Below, one piece after another: positions 36,206 through 44,492 of a stretch of DNA of 64,000 nt. The stretch's first letter is position 1; every line of letters begins with the position of its first letter. The translations under genes were made by a program, and so were the position numbers. The notes below the pieces were generated by a model that was given only the letters and a program-made list of their open reading frames with translations, did no database searches and had not been told where the DNA came from. Origin of the DNA: Gammaproteobacteria bacterium (lineage in GTDB: Bacteria > Pseudomonadota > Gammaproteobacteria > Pseudomonadales > Azotimanducaceae); assembly GCA_003247835.1 (NCBI GenBank), contig QJYB01000068.1, positions 1 through 64,000 on the forward strand, read 5' to 3'.

Positions 36206-36618
36206 TGATGGAAATGAAGTTCGAACGGCCCCTGCCGCAGGAAACACCCGTCACCCGGCCCTTCTGGCAGGGACTGCGGGATGGCTGCATCCGCCTTCAG
36301 CGCTGCGACGACTGCGGCCGCTGGGTGTTTTACCCGCGCAGCCACTGTCCTCATTGCCTCTCTGAGGCACTGTCCTGGCACACCGCCTCCGGCAGTGCAA
36401 CGCTGTACACCTACACCATCGCCCGGCAACCCACCGCGCCGCACTTTGCCGAGGAAGTGCCCCAGCGGATTGCGGTGGTGGAGCTCGAGGAGGGGGTGCG
36501 GCTCACGACCACGCTGGTCAACGTGGCGGATGGGGATATCCGCATCGGGATGGCCGTGAAACCGGTCTTCGACCGGTGCTCCGAGGACGTGACGCTGCTT
36601 CGCTTCGAGCCGGCCTGA
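36205..36618 (+). CDS. DUF35 OB-fold/zinc-ribbon partner of the thiolase-like protein
   Basis: The 137-residue protein has the DUF35 layout: an N-terminal helix (RPFWQGLRDGCIRLQ), a rubredoxin-like zinc ribbon with Cys34, Cys37, Cys48 and Cys51 (CDDCG to CPHC), and an OB fold (SGSATLYTYTIARQP, PQRIAVVELEEGVRL). DUF35 proteins form stable complexes with thiolase-fold aldolases and are needed for their activity. The ATG at 36205 shares its A with the thiolase stop. The convergent selenoprotein gene ends 12 bases after its stop. Confidence 0.9.
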   Translation: MMEMKFERPLPQETPVTRPFWQGLRDGCIRLQRCDDCGRWVFYPRSHCPHCLSEALSWHTASGSATLYTYTIARQPTAPHFAEEVPQRIAVVELEEGVRLTTTLVNVADGDIRIGMAVKPVFDRCSEDVTLLRFEPA

Positions 36619-36629
36619 CGCCGACGCGA

Positions 36630-37439
36630 CTACATGTTCGACCGTCCGGGGTTGAACTCGAACGGTTCCGGCCAGACATCCGGAAGGTCGACAAGCACGC
36701 CAGGCTCGGTGGCGTTTTCCGCCAGCGACAGCGCCGAACGCAGTACGTGCAGCTGCATGTCCCGATCGAAGGGCTTACCGAAAGCATTGCCCATGGGGAA
36801 GTTCACGAACAGGCTGCGCGGTGGCTTGACCTGAGCCGTGAGATCACGGCCTGTTGAGATGCACACCGTGGTGATACCCGCTGCTTCGACGACCCGGCAG
36901 ACCAGACCCACGGTCTGGTGGTCGAGGGGTCAGGCAGGGACCGCGATGAGCAGGTCCACCTCGTCTTTTTTCAGCTCCGCCACGTAGGCCGGGGCGGATT
37001 CCTCCAGCACCTTGGTGCGGTTGTAGATGCGACCCATGAAGCCGCTCCAGAACCGGGGCGCGAGGCTGCCGATCTCTCCGGCCTCGACGAGCTCACGAAG
37101 GCGGTCGATGGGAAACTGACAGTTGATGTCTCGGTCCGCATCACGATGGTCGTAGTAGCTGTCGTGAATCTGGAAATCTTTCGAGTCCGCGCCCTGCGGA
37201 ATCTCGTCGAGACGGTGGTCGTTCCTCGCCAAGGGATCGAACGCGGGCATGGCGCAGAGCGAGATGCCGCCCGAGGTGAGCATGGTCACCCGGCACTCGC
37301 TCACCGGTTTCGGGAGTGGCTGCCAGGGCGCGTCCTCGTAGACGCTCCACTGGTACGGCGGGTGGCCCATGGCACCGTAGTAAGCTGCAAGCCCCTCCAC
37401 ATAACGGATCGGTTCGGTCCGCACGGTCGCATCACTCAT
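36630..37439 (-). CDS. Predicted selenoprotein of the PrdB/GrdB (selenoprotein B) family, Sec170 encoded by in-frame TGA
   Basis: Two abutting open segments (37439-36933 and 36929-36630) are in the same frame, separated only by TGA at 36930-36932. Read through, they give one 269-residue protein. It includes PVSECRVTMLTSGGISL, FQIHDSYYDHRDADRDINCQFP, LAPRFWSGFMGRI and then VDLLIAVPA-Sec-PLDHQTVGLVCRVVEAAGI. The text on both sides of the TGA matches the glycine/sarcosine/betaine and D-proline reductase selenoprotein B family, which carries Sec or Cys at this VP-x-(U/C)-P position. A perfect hairpin follows the TGA. The ATG at 37439 has GAGGGAAG upstream and the gene ends with TAG. It is probably a cytoplasmic redox enzyme; its substrate is unknown and no Stickland partner genes lie nearby. 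Confidence 0.85.
36901..36919 (-). promoter_or_regulatory. Candidate bacterial SECIS hairpin
   Basis: On the minus strand ACCAGACC-GTG-GGTCTGGT forms an 8-base-pair perfect stem with a three-base loop whose first base is G. The loop begins 19 bases after the TGA codon. Bacterial SECIS elements lie inside the coding sequence just after UGA, with the loop about 16-37 bases away and a G at its start, so position and shape fit. The hairpin also codes for HQTVGLV, so some pairing could arise by chance. Confidence 0.7.
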
Positions 37440-37529
37440 CGTCTGCTTCCCTCTATGTCTCACTGAAGTATCGTCGTCCGCTGCACGGGATGGAAGCCCA
37501 TCACCGCACCAGGTGGTAAGAGCTTCCGC

Positions 37530-38324
37530 TCACTTCCGCCCGGTCACCAGGAACTGGGGCAGCAGCGCAAAGAAGGTCTTCTCCTCCACCGCCCGGTCCA
37601 CGTCAGCGAGGAAATCCGCAATCTCGGCGTCGTCGATCTTTCCCGAGGTTCTCGCGTAGGACGCCATGTTATAGATCACGCCCCGCAGACCGCCGGATGT
37701 GTCGGCGTTCGCTATGACCTGAACGCGGACGTCTTCAAAACCCGCGCTCCGGAACATGCCATAGAGCCGCCGGGCAATCAGCGGCGTGCGGAACGCGACG
37801 CTGGCGGCGGACATGAGTCGCGTGAAGCGCTCGCCCAGTGGTTCCAGCACGACCCCGCCCCAGTCGCTGTCACTGACGTGGACGATGCCGCCGGGTTTCA
37901 CGATCCGGTAGAACTCGCGGACGGTGGCTTCAGGATCCGGCACGTACTCGAGCACGTTCTTGCACACGACCCGGTCGACGTCGGCATCGTCCACGGGGAT
38001 GCGTTCGCCCTCCATCTGCCGTGCGTCCACCCGATCGCCCAGCCCCTGCTCGTCACAGAGTGCACGCGTCCGCGCGAGGAAATCCCGGTTGATGTCCACG
38101 GCCAGCACGCGGCCCGACGGACCGACCCTGCGCGCCAGCTCGACCGCGAGACCGCCCGGGCCGCAGCCGTAGTCGGCAACTACCTGACCGGTCCCAATGG
38201 CTGCTGGAGCAATCAGCGCTTCGTAGCCATCGCGCCACTGGAACATGGCTTCGTAGCGGGCCATGCGATCTTCCTCCACGTGGAGCCAGTGATCGCGGTA
38301 GTAAGTATCCAGTTCGTCCGGCAC
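37530..38324 (-). CDS. SAM-dependent methyltransferase (class I)
   Basis: The 264-residue protein has motif I VVADYGCGPGGLAVELA, an acidic end of beta 2 (VLAVDIN), motif II/III DADVDRVVCKNVLEYVPDP and the post-III VKPGG, so it belongs to the UbiE/Coq5-like Methyltransf_11 group. I chose GTG at 38324 because AGGAGG stands 5 bases before it; the longer frame to 38348 would place this site inside the gene. It lies immediately downstream of the patatin gene. The acceptor substrate is not evident. Confidence 0.87.
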   Translation of the reverse strand: MPDELDTYYRDHWLHVEEDRMARYEAMFQWRDGYEALIAPAAIGTGQVVADYGCGPGGLAVELARRVGPSGRVLAVDINRDFLARTRALCDEQGLGDRVDARQMEGERIPVDDADVDRVVCKNVLEYVPDPEATVREFYRIVKPGGIVHVSDSDWGGVVLEPLGERFTRLMSAASVAFRTPLIARRLYGMFRSAGFEDVRVQVIANADTSGGLRGVIYNMASYARTSGKIDDAEIADFLADVDRAVEEKTFFALLPQFLVTGRK

Positions 38325-38348
38325 GTCACCTCCTCTGCGGATTCGCAT

Positions 38349-39617
38349 TCAGTCGCATTCTGCTCCGCCCGACACAGGCAGCTCGCAATTGGGACTGGTG
38401 TTGCCCGGCTCGGGCAGGCCTTCGCACCACAACCCCCTGCCTCCGTCTGCTTCGGCCCATGTCGTGCCGAGCTGAAACAGTTCGCTCAGCCCCAGCCTTC
38501 TGTCCGTTCCGGTCTTCTCGAACGTCTCCGCCGGCAGCAGCCCGACACGATAGTCGATGCTCGCGACCTTCATTGTCCAGCCTCCCTGCTTCCGCGATAC
38601 GGCGAGTGCCTCGTCCACCTCCTCGGCAATGTCGCTGAGGTTGCTCCGCAGCAGGCTGGAAACCAGCAGATCGACCGATCGTCCCACCATGGATTCCATA
38701 CCGGGGTGAAGGCACTGACGGGGACTGACCAGCTGATTGTTGACGACGGCATAGACGGTCAGCTTTTTCGCGGCATCGGACTGCCGGGACTCGTTGACCG
38801 CCCGCGCAATGGCTTCGATCTGCTGCACGTAGATGGTGCGGGATACGCCACCATCCGCATGGTGATACGGGATGCTCCCCGCCTCCGGCATGCTGCCATC
38901 TGCAGCTACCGGAATGGTCTTGAACACCGCCGGCATCGCCGACGACGCCAGGATCAGATTGTGATAGTCACGGGTGAGATCCGCTGCCAGCACCTGGTCG
39001 CCTGCCAGCTGTGCGTCCAGGACCCTGGCCGCCCGCTCACCCAGGTTCCAGTGGCAGAACTGGCCCGTTTCCAGGTTGGTCGTGCCGATCCACAGCTGAC
39101 GCCCGCTGGCACGGTAGAGGCGGCCGGCTTCCGCGATCATCGAGGTGGGAAGCACCTCGCGGAGTGTTTTTCGCAGTGGCTCCAGCGTGTAGACGGAGTC
39201 GACGAAAGGAAAAAGCCAGCGTCTGGCCCGGACATCCCGGTTTCCCATCTCACCCCCGTAGGCCCGGGCCATCTGCCGGTAGGGATCCGTGACGTTGTCC
39301 CGGCCCAGATAGGCCCAGGTCGCCATTACGGCACCCGTGCTGATGCCTGTCACAAGATCGAATTCCGGACTGTCCCGCCAGCCTTCGAGCAGACCGGCAC
39401 CGAAGGCGCCACGGGAGCCGCCGCCGGAAAGCAGCAGAACGTTCACCTCCCGTCCCGACGTCCGGAACGCCCGGTTGCCGGCGGCGGGATCGTCCCCGCA
39501 GAATTCAGCCGCAAGGGAAACCTGCATGCCGGGCTCGGAGCTGTCGCAGACAGGGCACGGGTATGTCGTGCAGCCACTCATGATCAGGAGCACCAGGAGC
39601 AGGGTTCGGCGCGACAC
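38349..39617 (-). CDS. Patatin-like phospholipase lipoprotein
   Basis: The 422-residue product begins with a lipoprotein signal (LLLVLLIMSGC, Cys16). It has the patatin oxyanion loop GGGSRGAFGAG (65-75), the nucleophile elbow GISTG (Ser93) and the dyad Asp in HADGGVS. It is therefore a membrane-anchored Ser-Asp lipid acyl hydrolase. The start is GTG at 39617 with a weak ribosome site. The methyltransferase gene follows directly and the POT transporter stop is 19 bases upstream, so all three may be one minus-strand unit. No type V autotransporter barrel is attached. Confidence 0.9.
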   Translation of the reverse strand: MSRRTLLLVLLIMSGCTTYPCPVCDSSEPGMQVSLAAEFCGDDPAAGNRAFRTSGREVNVLLLSGGGSRGAFGAGLLEGWRDSPEFDLVTGISTGAVMATWAYLGRDNVTDPYRQMARAYGGEMGNRDVRARRWLFPFVDSVYTLEPLRKTLREVLPTSMIAEAGRLYRASGRQLWIGTTNLETGQFCHWNLGERAARVLDAQLAGDQVLAADLTRDYHNLILASSAMPAVFKTIPVAADGSMPEAGSIPYHHADGGVSRTIYVQQIEAIARAVNESRQSDAAKKLTVYAVVNNQLVSPRQCLHPGMESMVGRSVDLLVSSLLRSNLSDIAEEVDEALAVSRKQGGWTMKVASIDYRVGLLPAETFEKTGTDRRLGLSELFQLGTTWAEADGGRGLWCEGLPEPGNTSPNCELPVSGGAECD

Positions 39618-39636
39618 TGTTTGGTTCCGGTTGACG

Positions 39637-41079
39637 TCAGTGAATGCCGTGCATGAGCCGTTTCAACCGCGGCGTCATCAGCAGGATGAGCGTGCCTACC
39701 GCGCAGGGCACGAGCACCAGCAGCAGGTAGAACCCACCCAGCCCGCCGATGACGAAGGTCCACTCGCCCTGCTCGAGACGGACCGAGTAGCGGGCGATCA
39801 GACCTCCGGCGAGGTTTGCGAGCGAGAACGTGAAGAACCAGACACCCATCATCAGGGACTGCAGTCTGATCGGGCTCAGCTTGGTGACCATGGACAGCCC
39901 CACGGGCGACAGACAGAGCTCGCCCCAGGTGTAGACCACGTAGGTGATCAGCAGCCACTGCGGGCCGGCGATGCCGTCGTCACGCGCTTCCACGGCGCCG
40001 AAGACCATGGCGATGAAGGCGAGGCCGAGCAGCCAGAGACCGAGCGCGAACTTGACCGGAGTGGACGGTTCGCGATTTCGCCGACTCAGTGCCATCCACA
40101 TCCATGCGAACAGCGGCGCGAAGAAAATGACGGCCGCCGGATTGACGGCCTGGTACCAGGTCGCCGGAAACGGTTCGGCCAGCAGGCCCCAGATCGTCCG
40201 GTCGGTGGACTGGGCAGCGAAGATGTTCATGGAGCTGCCGGCCTGCTCGAAGGCCGCCCAGAACGCGATGTTGCCGACGAACGCCAGAACCAGAATGACG
40301 GCGATGCGCTGGACCTCCACCGCCGTCAGTCGTTCACGTTGGCGGACCTGGTGAGCGGCAGGCGTCGCGGTCCGCTCCGGCGGCCCGCCGATACCCTCCA
40401 GGTACCGGCCGCGGAAGGTCTGGTAGAAGATCAGACCCAGGATCATGCCCACCGCCGCCGCACCGAAGCCCCAATGCCAACCGAGCTTCTCGCCGAGAGT
40501 GCCGGCGACCAGGGGTGCGGCAAAGGCACCCACGTTGATCCCCATGTAGAACACGGTGAAGCCACCGTCGCGACGGGGATCGTTCTCGCCGTAGAGCTGA
40601 CCCACCATCACCGAGGCACAGGGCTTGAAGAAGCCGGTGCCGACGACGATGAGCACCAGCCCGGTTAGAAAACAGATGAGCGCACCGGGACCCGTCTGCA
40701 GGCTCACGGCCTGTCCTGCGCTGATCCCGAAAGCCTCGGTCGTTGCGAGGCAGATATGACCGGCGGCGATGATCGAACCGCCGATCAGCATGGACCGATG
40801 GGTACCCAGCAGCCGGTCCGCCAGCAGGCCGCCGAAGATCGGCGTCAGGTAGACGCCCCAGGTGTAGATACCGTAGAGCAGGTAGGCGGATTCCTCCGAC
40901 CAGCCGAACCCGGGATTGCCACCGGACTTCGCGCTTTCCGTGGACGCGACCAGGTAGAGCACGAGCAGTGCCCGCATACCGTAGTAGCTGAACCGCTCCC
41001 ACATCTCCGCGATGAAGAGCACCCACAGTCCGCGTGGCTGAGCGGCTCCGACGGCACCGGCATCCGTGATCGCTTGCAG
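39637..41079 (-). CDS. Proton-dependent oligopeptide (POT/PTR) transporter
   Basis: The inner-membrane protein has about twelve to fourteen helices and the PTR2 motifs EMWERFSYYGMRALLVLYL, GGLLADRLLGTHRSMLIG and GFFKPCASVMVGQLY, plus FTVFYMGINVGA. It imports di- and tripeptides with protons. The conserved N-terminus (PRGLWVLFIAEMWERF) begins before the first GTG at 41022. The frame upstream offers only CTG at 41079, which has AAGGGAGG in the right place; an in-frame TGA lies just before it. A CTG start is therefore the best reading, giving about 480 residues. Confidence 0.88.
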   Translation of the reverse strand: MQAITDAGAVGAAQPRGLWVLFIAEMWERFSYYGMRALLVLYLVASTESAKSGGNPGFGWSEESAYLLYGIYTWGVYLTPIFGGLLADRLLGTHRSMLIGGSIIAAGHICLATTEAFGISAGQAVSLQTGPGALICFLTGLVLIVVGTGFFKPCASVMVGQLYGENDPRRDGGFTVFYMGINVGAFAAPLVAGTLGEKLGWHWGFGAAAVGMILGLIFYQTFRGRYLEGIGGPPERTATPAAHQVRQRERLTAVEVQRIAVILVLAFVGNIAFWAAFEQAGSSMNIFAAQSTDRTIWGLLAEPFPATWYQAVNPAAVIFFAPLFAWMWMALSRRNREPSTPVKFALGLWLLGLAFIAMVFGAVEARDDGIAGPQWLLITYVVYTWGELCLSPVGLSMVTKLSPIRLQSLMMGVWFFTFSLANLAGGLIARYSVRLEQGEWTFVIGGLGGFYLLLVLVPCAVGTLILLMTPRLKRLMHGIH

Positions 41080-41229
41080 GACACACCTCCCTTGTCAGAA
41101 CCGCGACCTTAAGGCCACAAAGCAGCGGACGCCAGCACCGGCAATGGGCGTCCGTCCTGCCGGGGGTCGCATTCCGCAGCCATCTGGAGTTTACTGTTCC
41201 CATCGATTTCGGGTCGGAAAGGGGGGCCG

Positions 41230-42396
41230 ATGGATTTCGATGACTTCCGCGAGGATGCCGAGCAGTGGCTGACTGATAACTGTCCGGCGAGCCTGCTCGG
41301 ACGCCGGGAGCCGGTCTCCGGCGGCGGCCGTAAGGTACCCATCACGGACCCGGACAGCCAGCGGTACTTCGACGCCATGCTCGAGCGGGGCTGGACCGTA
41401 CCGCACTGGCCCACCGAGTACGGAGGCGCCGGGCTCGCCGCGGACGAGCACTATGCCCTGCGTCAGGCCATGAGCAACGTCGGCGCTCCGATGCCGCTGG
41501 CCGGCATGGGTACCACCATGATCGGACCCACCCTGCTCGAGCACGGCACACCCGAACAGAAGGCCCGCCACCTGCCGAAGATCGCCAGCGGCGAGATCCG
41601 CTGGTGTCAGGGTTACTCGGAACCCGGCGCCGGTTCGGACCTCGCCAGTCTCACCACCCGGGCGATCGACGAGGGTGATCACTACCTGATCAACGGTTCC
41701 AAGATCTGGACCTCGGGTGCCCAGTATGCCGACTGGATTTTCTGTCTGGTCCGAACGGATTTCGACGCCCCCAAGCATGAGGGCATCAGTTTCGTGCTGT
41801 TCTCCATGGATCAGCCGGGCGTCTCCGTCAAGCCGATCCGGCTGATCAGCGGCGCGTCGCCGTTCTGCCAGTGCTTCTTCGATGACGCCCGGGCACTCAA
41901 GGAAGATCTGGTCGGCAAGCAGAACCGGGGCTGGACCATTGCCAAGCGGCTGCTGCAGCACGAGCGTTCGTCCATCTCCGGCGCCATGCCCGCGACCCGT
42001 TCCGTGCCGGAGGTGGCCGGCGAGTACGTCGGCATGGCCGACGGCAGGATCGCTGATGCCGCGTTTCGCAGACAGGTCATCGACCACGAGCTGGACGCCC
42101 TGGCTTTCACGCTCACCCAGCAGCGTGCCCGCGAGGAGAATACCGACGGGCGTACCCAGACTTATGCCACCTCCATTTTCAAGCTCTGTCGCAGCGAGCT
42201 GACAGTTCGCCGCACGGAGCTCATCGTCGCCATGATGGGCACGCGGGGCGTCGGCTGGACGGGCGAACCGTTCAAGTCGGACGAGCTCGAGGAAACCCGT
42301 TTCTGGCTGGCCCGCAAGGCCGGCACCATCGCCGGTGGCTCGTCCGAGGTGCAGCGCAACGTCATTGCCAAACGCGTGCTCGGTCTGCCCGACTGA
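41230..42396 (+). CDS. Acyl-CoA dehydrogenase family protein
   Basis: The 388-residue flavoenzyme shows the ACAD layout: a helical N-domain (PTEYGGAGLAADEHYALRQ), the FAD/substrate loop WCQGYSEPGAGSDLASL, YLINGSKIWTSGAQYADW, and a C-terminal TIAGGSSEVQRNVIAKRVLG. It oxidises an acyl-CoA at the alpha-beta bond, passing electrons to ETF. GGAAAGGGGGGCCG precedes the ATG. A hotdog-like gene follows by 22 bases, so the pair probably performs dehydrogenation and hydration of one acyl-CoA. The substrate may be a branched or cyclic acyl chain. Confidence 0.92.
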   Translation: MDFDDFREDAEQWLTDNCPASLLGRREPVSGGGRKVPITDPDSQRYFDAMLERGWTVPHWPTEYGGAGLAADEHYALRQAMSNVGAPMPLAGMGTTMIGPTLLEHGTPEQKARHLPKIASGEIRWCQGYSEPGAGSDLASLTTRAIDEGDHYLINGSKIWTSGAQYADWIFCLVRTDFDAPKHEGISFVLFSMDQPGVSVKPIRLISGASPFCQCFFDDARALKEDLVGKQNRGWTIAKRLLQHERSSISGAMPATRSVPEVAGEYVGMADGRIADAAFRRQVIDHELDALAFTLTQQRAREENTDGRTQTYATSIFKLCRSELTVRRTELIVAMMGTRGVGWTGEPFKSDELEETRFWLARKAGTIAGGSSEVQRNVIAKRVLGLPD

Positions 42397-42418
42397 GCAG
42401 CCGCACAGGAGAAGACTC

Positions 42419-43291
42419 ATGAGTGAAGCATTCAGCTACCAGGAAAGCGATGGCGTGCTGGCGGGACCGGTCCGCGCCCCGAGGAACAGTGCGAGGCACC
42501 TGGGTGCCGGCAGCATTCACGACGACGCCACTGCCCAGAAGCTCGGCTTCCGGGGCGGCACCGTGGCCGGCTCGCTGCACATGGAGCAGTTTCCGCCGCT
42601 GCTGATCGCCGCCTTCGGTGATGACTGGCAGAAGCACGGCGGCATGTCGCTTTACTTCAAGTACGCGACGACGGACAACGAGCCGGTGCAGGCGTTCGTC
42701 CGGCGGCCCGGGCCCGGGGCGCAGCGCACAGAGATCTGGATGGACGACGTGAACGGCAATCGTGTGGCCGATGGCACTGCGAGCCTCGGCGCGGATGCCG
42801 GTTCCACAGTCCGTGCGCGGATCGCAGCCATGCCGACGCCCGAGGACATCCGGATCCTCGCCAACGTCTCAGCCGGCGACGAAGGCGAGCGCGTGCCGAC
42901 CCGCATCGAGCCAACGGCACTCGAGTCCCGTCTGGCGGTGATCACCGAACCGCTGCCCGCCTACACCGATGCGGCCCTGTTCGGGGCGCCCATTGCCACC
43001 CCGGCGCTTCAGGTTCAGGTGCTGCGTCCGGCCGAACGGAGCATCCTGCCGCGGAACTCGGATTTCGGCGTCGGCCTGTTCGGCGCCATCGAGCTGCAGC
43101 TGCTTGCCGGACCGGTTCTGGTGGGCCACGACTATGAAACCCAGGCAAAGGTGCTGGCGGTGGGGGAAACGCCGAAGACGGAGTATCTCTATTACGAGGC
43201 CAGCCTGTTCGAACCTGGTGGCCGCGACGCTGTCTTAACTATGGTCATGATGCTTCGGTTCATGAAAGCCTCATCCAAGCTCTGGCGCTGA
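42419..43291 (+). CDS. MaoC-like/hotdog-fold protein, putative
   Basis: The 290-residue product has an N-terminal stretch resembling the hydratase-2 motif (GSIHDDATAQKLGFRGGTVAGSLHMEQFPPLL). There Asp and His of IHDD could act as in MaoC enoyl-CoA hydratases. The remainder (FGAPIATPALQVQVLRPAERS, VLVGHDYETQAKVLAVG) resembles a second hotdog module. It stands 22 bases downstream of the acyl-CoA dehydrogenase with AGGAGAAG before the ATG. Enoyl-CoA hydration is an inference from motif and neighbour; family confirmation is lacking. Confidence 0.7.
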   Translation: MSEAFSYQESDGVLAGPVRAPRNSARHLGAGSIHDDATAQKLGFRGGTVAGSLHMEQFPPLLIAAFGDDWQKHGGMSLYFKYATTDNEPVQAFVRRPGPGAQRTEIWMDDVNGNRVADGTASLGADAGSTVRARIAAMPTPEDIRILANVSAGDEGERVPTRIEPTALESRLAVITEPLPAYTDAALFGAPIATPALQVQVLRPAERSILPRNSDFGVGLFGAIELQLLAGPVLVGHDYETQAKVLAVGETPKTEYLYYEASLFEPGGRDAVLTMVMMLRFMKASSKLWR

Positions 43292-43345
43292 AGTAAAGGC
43301 GCCATCCGGGCGAAAGAGGATCGGGCGGAATTAAGGAGCAATGAG

Positions 43346-43915
43346 ATGAAACTGAAACGGCAATACTGGATCGGCGCCGATCTGGACGAGCTGGAAGCCA
43401 TCGAGCGCGAACTCGAATCGAGTGGCACCCTGCGCGGACAGATCCACGTGCTGACGCTGGACGATACGAGCGCGGAAAATCACCACCAGCTGCACGACGT
43501 GCAGTCGCTGATGAAGAAGGATCTGATCCGCTCCGGATTACGCGGATTGGGCATCGGCCTGATCGGCGCCGCGCTGGTGCTCACCGGGGCGAAGTTCGCA
43601 GGCTGGACGGAAACCGCTGCCGGCTGGTGGCCGTTCGCGTTCCTCGCCGTCGTCGTGCTGGGGTTCGCCACCTGGGAAGGCGGGCTGTGGGGCATTCAGA
43701 CCCAGAATGCCAACTTCCAGCGGTTCGAAGAGGCGTTGAAATCCGGCAAGCACCTGTTCTTCGTCGACCTGAGAGAAGACCAGGAAGGTCAGCTCAAGGA
43801 AGTCATGGGACGGCACGGCGGCACCGAGTTTGCGGGTACCGGGTCCGCCAATCCCCACTGGATGATTCTCTGGCAGCACCGCCTGAAGAGCTTCCTGACG
43901 GAAACCATGCCCTGA
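43346..43915 (+). CDS. Conserved two-helix membrane protein of unknown function
   Basis: The 189-residue protein has a soluble N-terminal part (WIGADLDELEAIERELES, then IHVLTLDDTSAENHHQLHDVQSLMKKD), two membrane segments (about 70-88 and 95-113) and a soluble C-terminal part (FEEALKSGKHLFFVDL). It recalls a family found in Pseudomonas and relatives that is often labelled NAD/FAD-utilising without experimental basis. GGAGCAATGAG precedes the ATG. No cofactor-binding motif is visible. The following VOC gene begins 4 bases after its stop. Confidence 0.75.
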   Translation: MKLKRQYWIGADLDELEAIERELESSGTLRGQIHVLTLDDTSAENHHQLHDVQSLMKKDLIRSGLRGLGIGLIGAALVLTGAKFAGWTETAAGWWPFAFLAVVVLGFATWEGGLWGIQTQNANFQRFEEALKSGKHLFFVDLREDQEGQLKEVMGRHGGTEFAGTGSANPHWMILWQHRLKSFLTETMP

Positions 43916-43919
43916 GTCG

Positions 43920-44381
43920 ATGCCGGTCACCGGTCCGCTCAACCACATCGACATCTCGGTGGGCTATCCGGAAAGGTCGATTCCTTTCTACGACGCTCTG
44001 CTGAAGGCGCTCGGTTACCGCCGCTGGCGGATCGACGCGCCGGAGTGGGCCGGCGACCATCCGAGCCGTGCGACCTGGGGTATGCGTTACGCGGACGGCT
44101 CCCGCTTCGACATCGAGGTTCGCCCGTCCAGGGAAGGCAGCCGCGACCGCCGCTATGACCGGTACGAACCCGGTCCACATCATCTTGCCTTTCATGCAGC
44201 CAGCGAAGCGATGGTCGACCTGGTACACGATGCCGTCCGAGCGGCCGGTGGCGAGGTGCTCGATGCACCCGCCGAGTACGGTGGCCAACCTGCTTACGGC
44301 GATCAGTACTACGCGGTTTTCTTCGCGGATCCGGACGGTGTGAAGCTCGAGGTGTGCTACGTCAGCAAAGCGAATCCCTGA
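43920..44381 (+). CDS. VOC family (glyoxalase-like) protein
   Basis: The 153-residue VOC protein has LNHIDISVGYPERSIPFYDALLKALGY, GPHHLAFHAASEAMVDLVHDAV and the closing FFADPDGVKLEVCYV. Candidate metal ligands are His (NHID), His (HHLAF) and Glu (LEVCY). It starts 4 bases after the preceding membrane-protein gene. It resembles widespread proteins annotated as glyoxalase/bleomycin-resistance without known substrate. Confidence 0.8.
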   Translation: MPVTGPLNHIDISVGYPERSIPFYDALLKALGYRRWRIDAPEWAGDHPSRATWGMRYADGSRFDIEVRPSREGSRDRRYDRYEPGPHHLAFHAASEAMVDLVHDAVRAAGGEVLDAPAEYGGQPAYGDQYYAVFFADPDGVKLEVCYVSKANP

Positions 44382-44492
44382 CAGCGCCTGTCCTGAGGAA
44401 CCTCTGAACAGGAAGCTCCCTAGGTAGTTTTCCCGATTGCCGCTGCGCCGGATGGTTCGCGATCCTCGGAGACACCATAAGAGGTAACGACC

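Noticed and set aside
36630-37463. Split gene (pseudogene with a premature stop, or two separate genes).
   Set aside because: The two parts are in the same frame with no shift. The only interruption is TGA at a position where the family carries Sec or Cys, and a hairpin follows. Codon use and conserved text continue on both sides, so decay is less likely than readthrough.
37878-39656. 592-codon plus-strand open frame opposite the methyltransferase and patatin genes.
   Set aside because: It spans two convincing genes with complete motifs on the other strand and resembles nothing itself.
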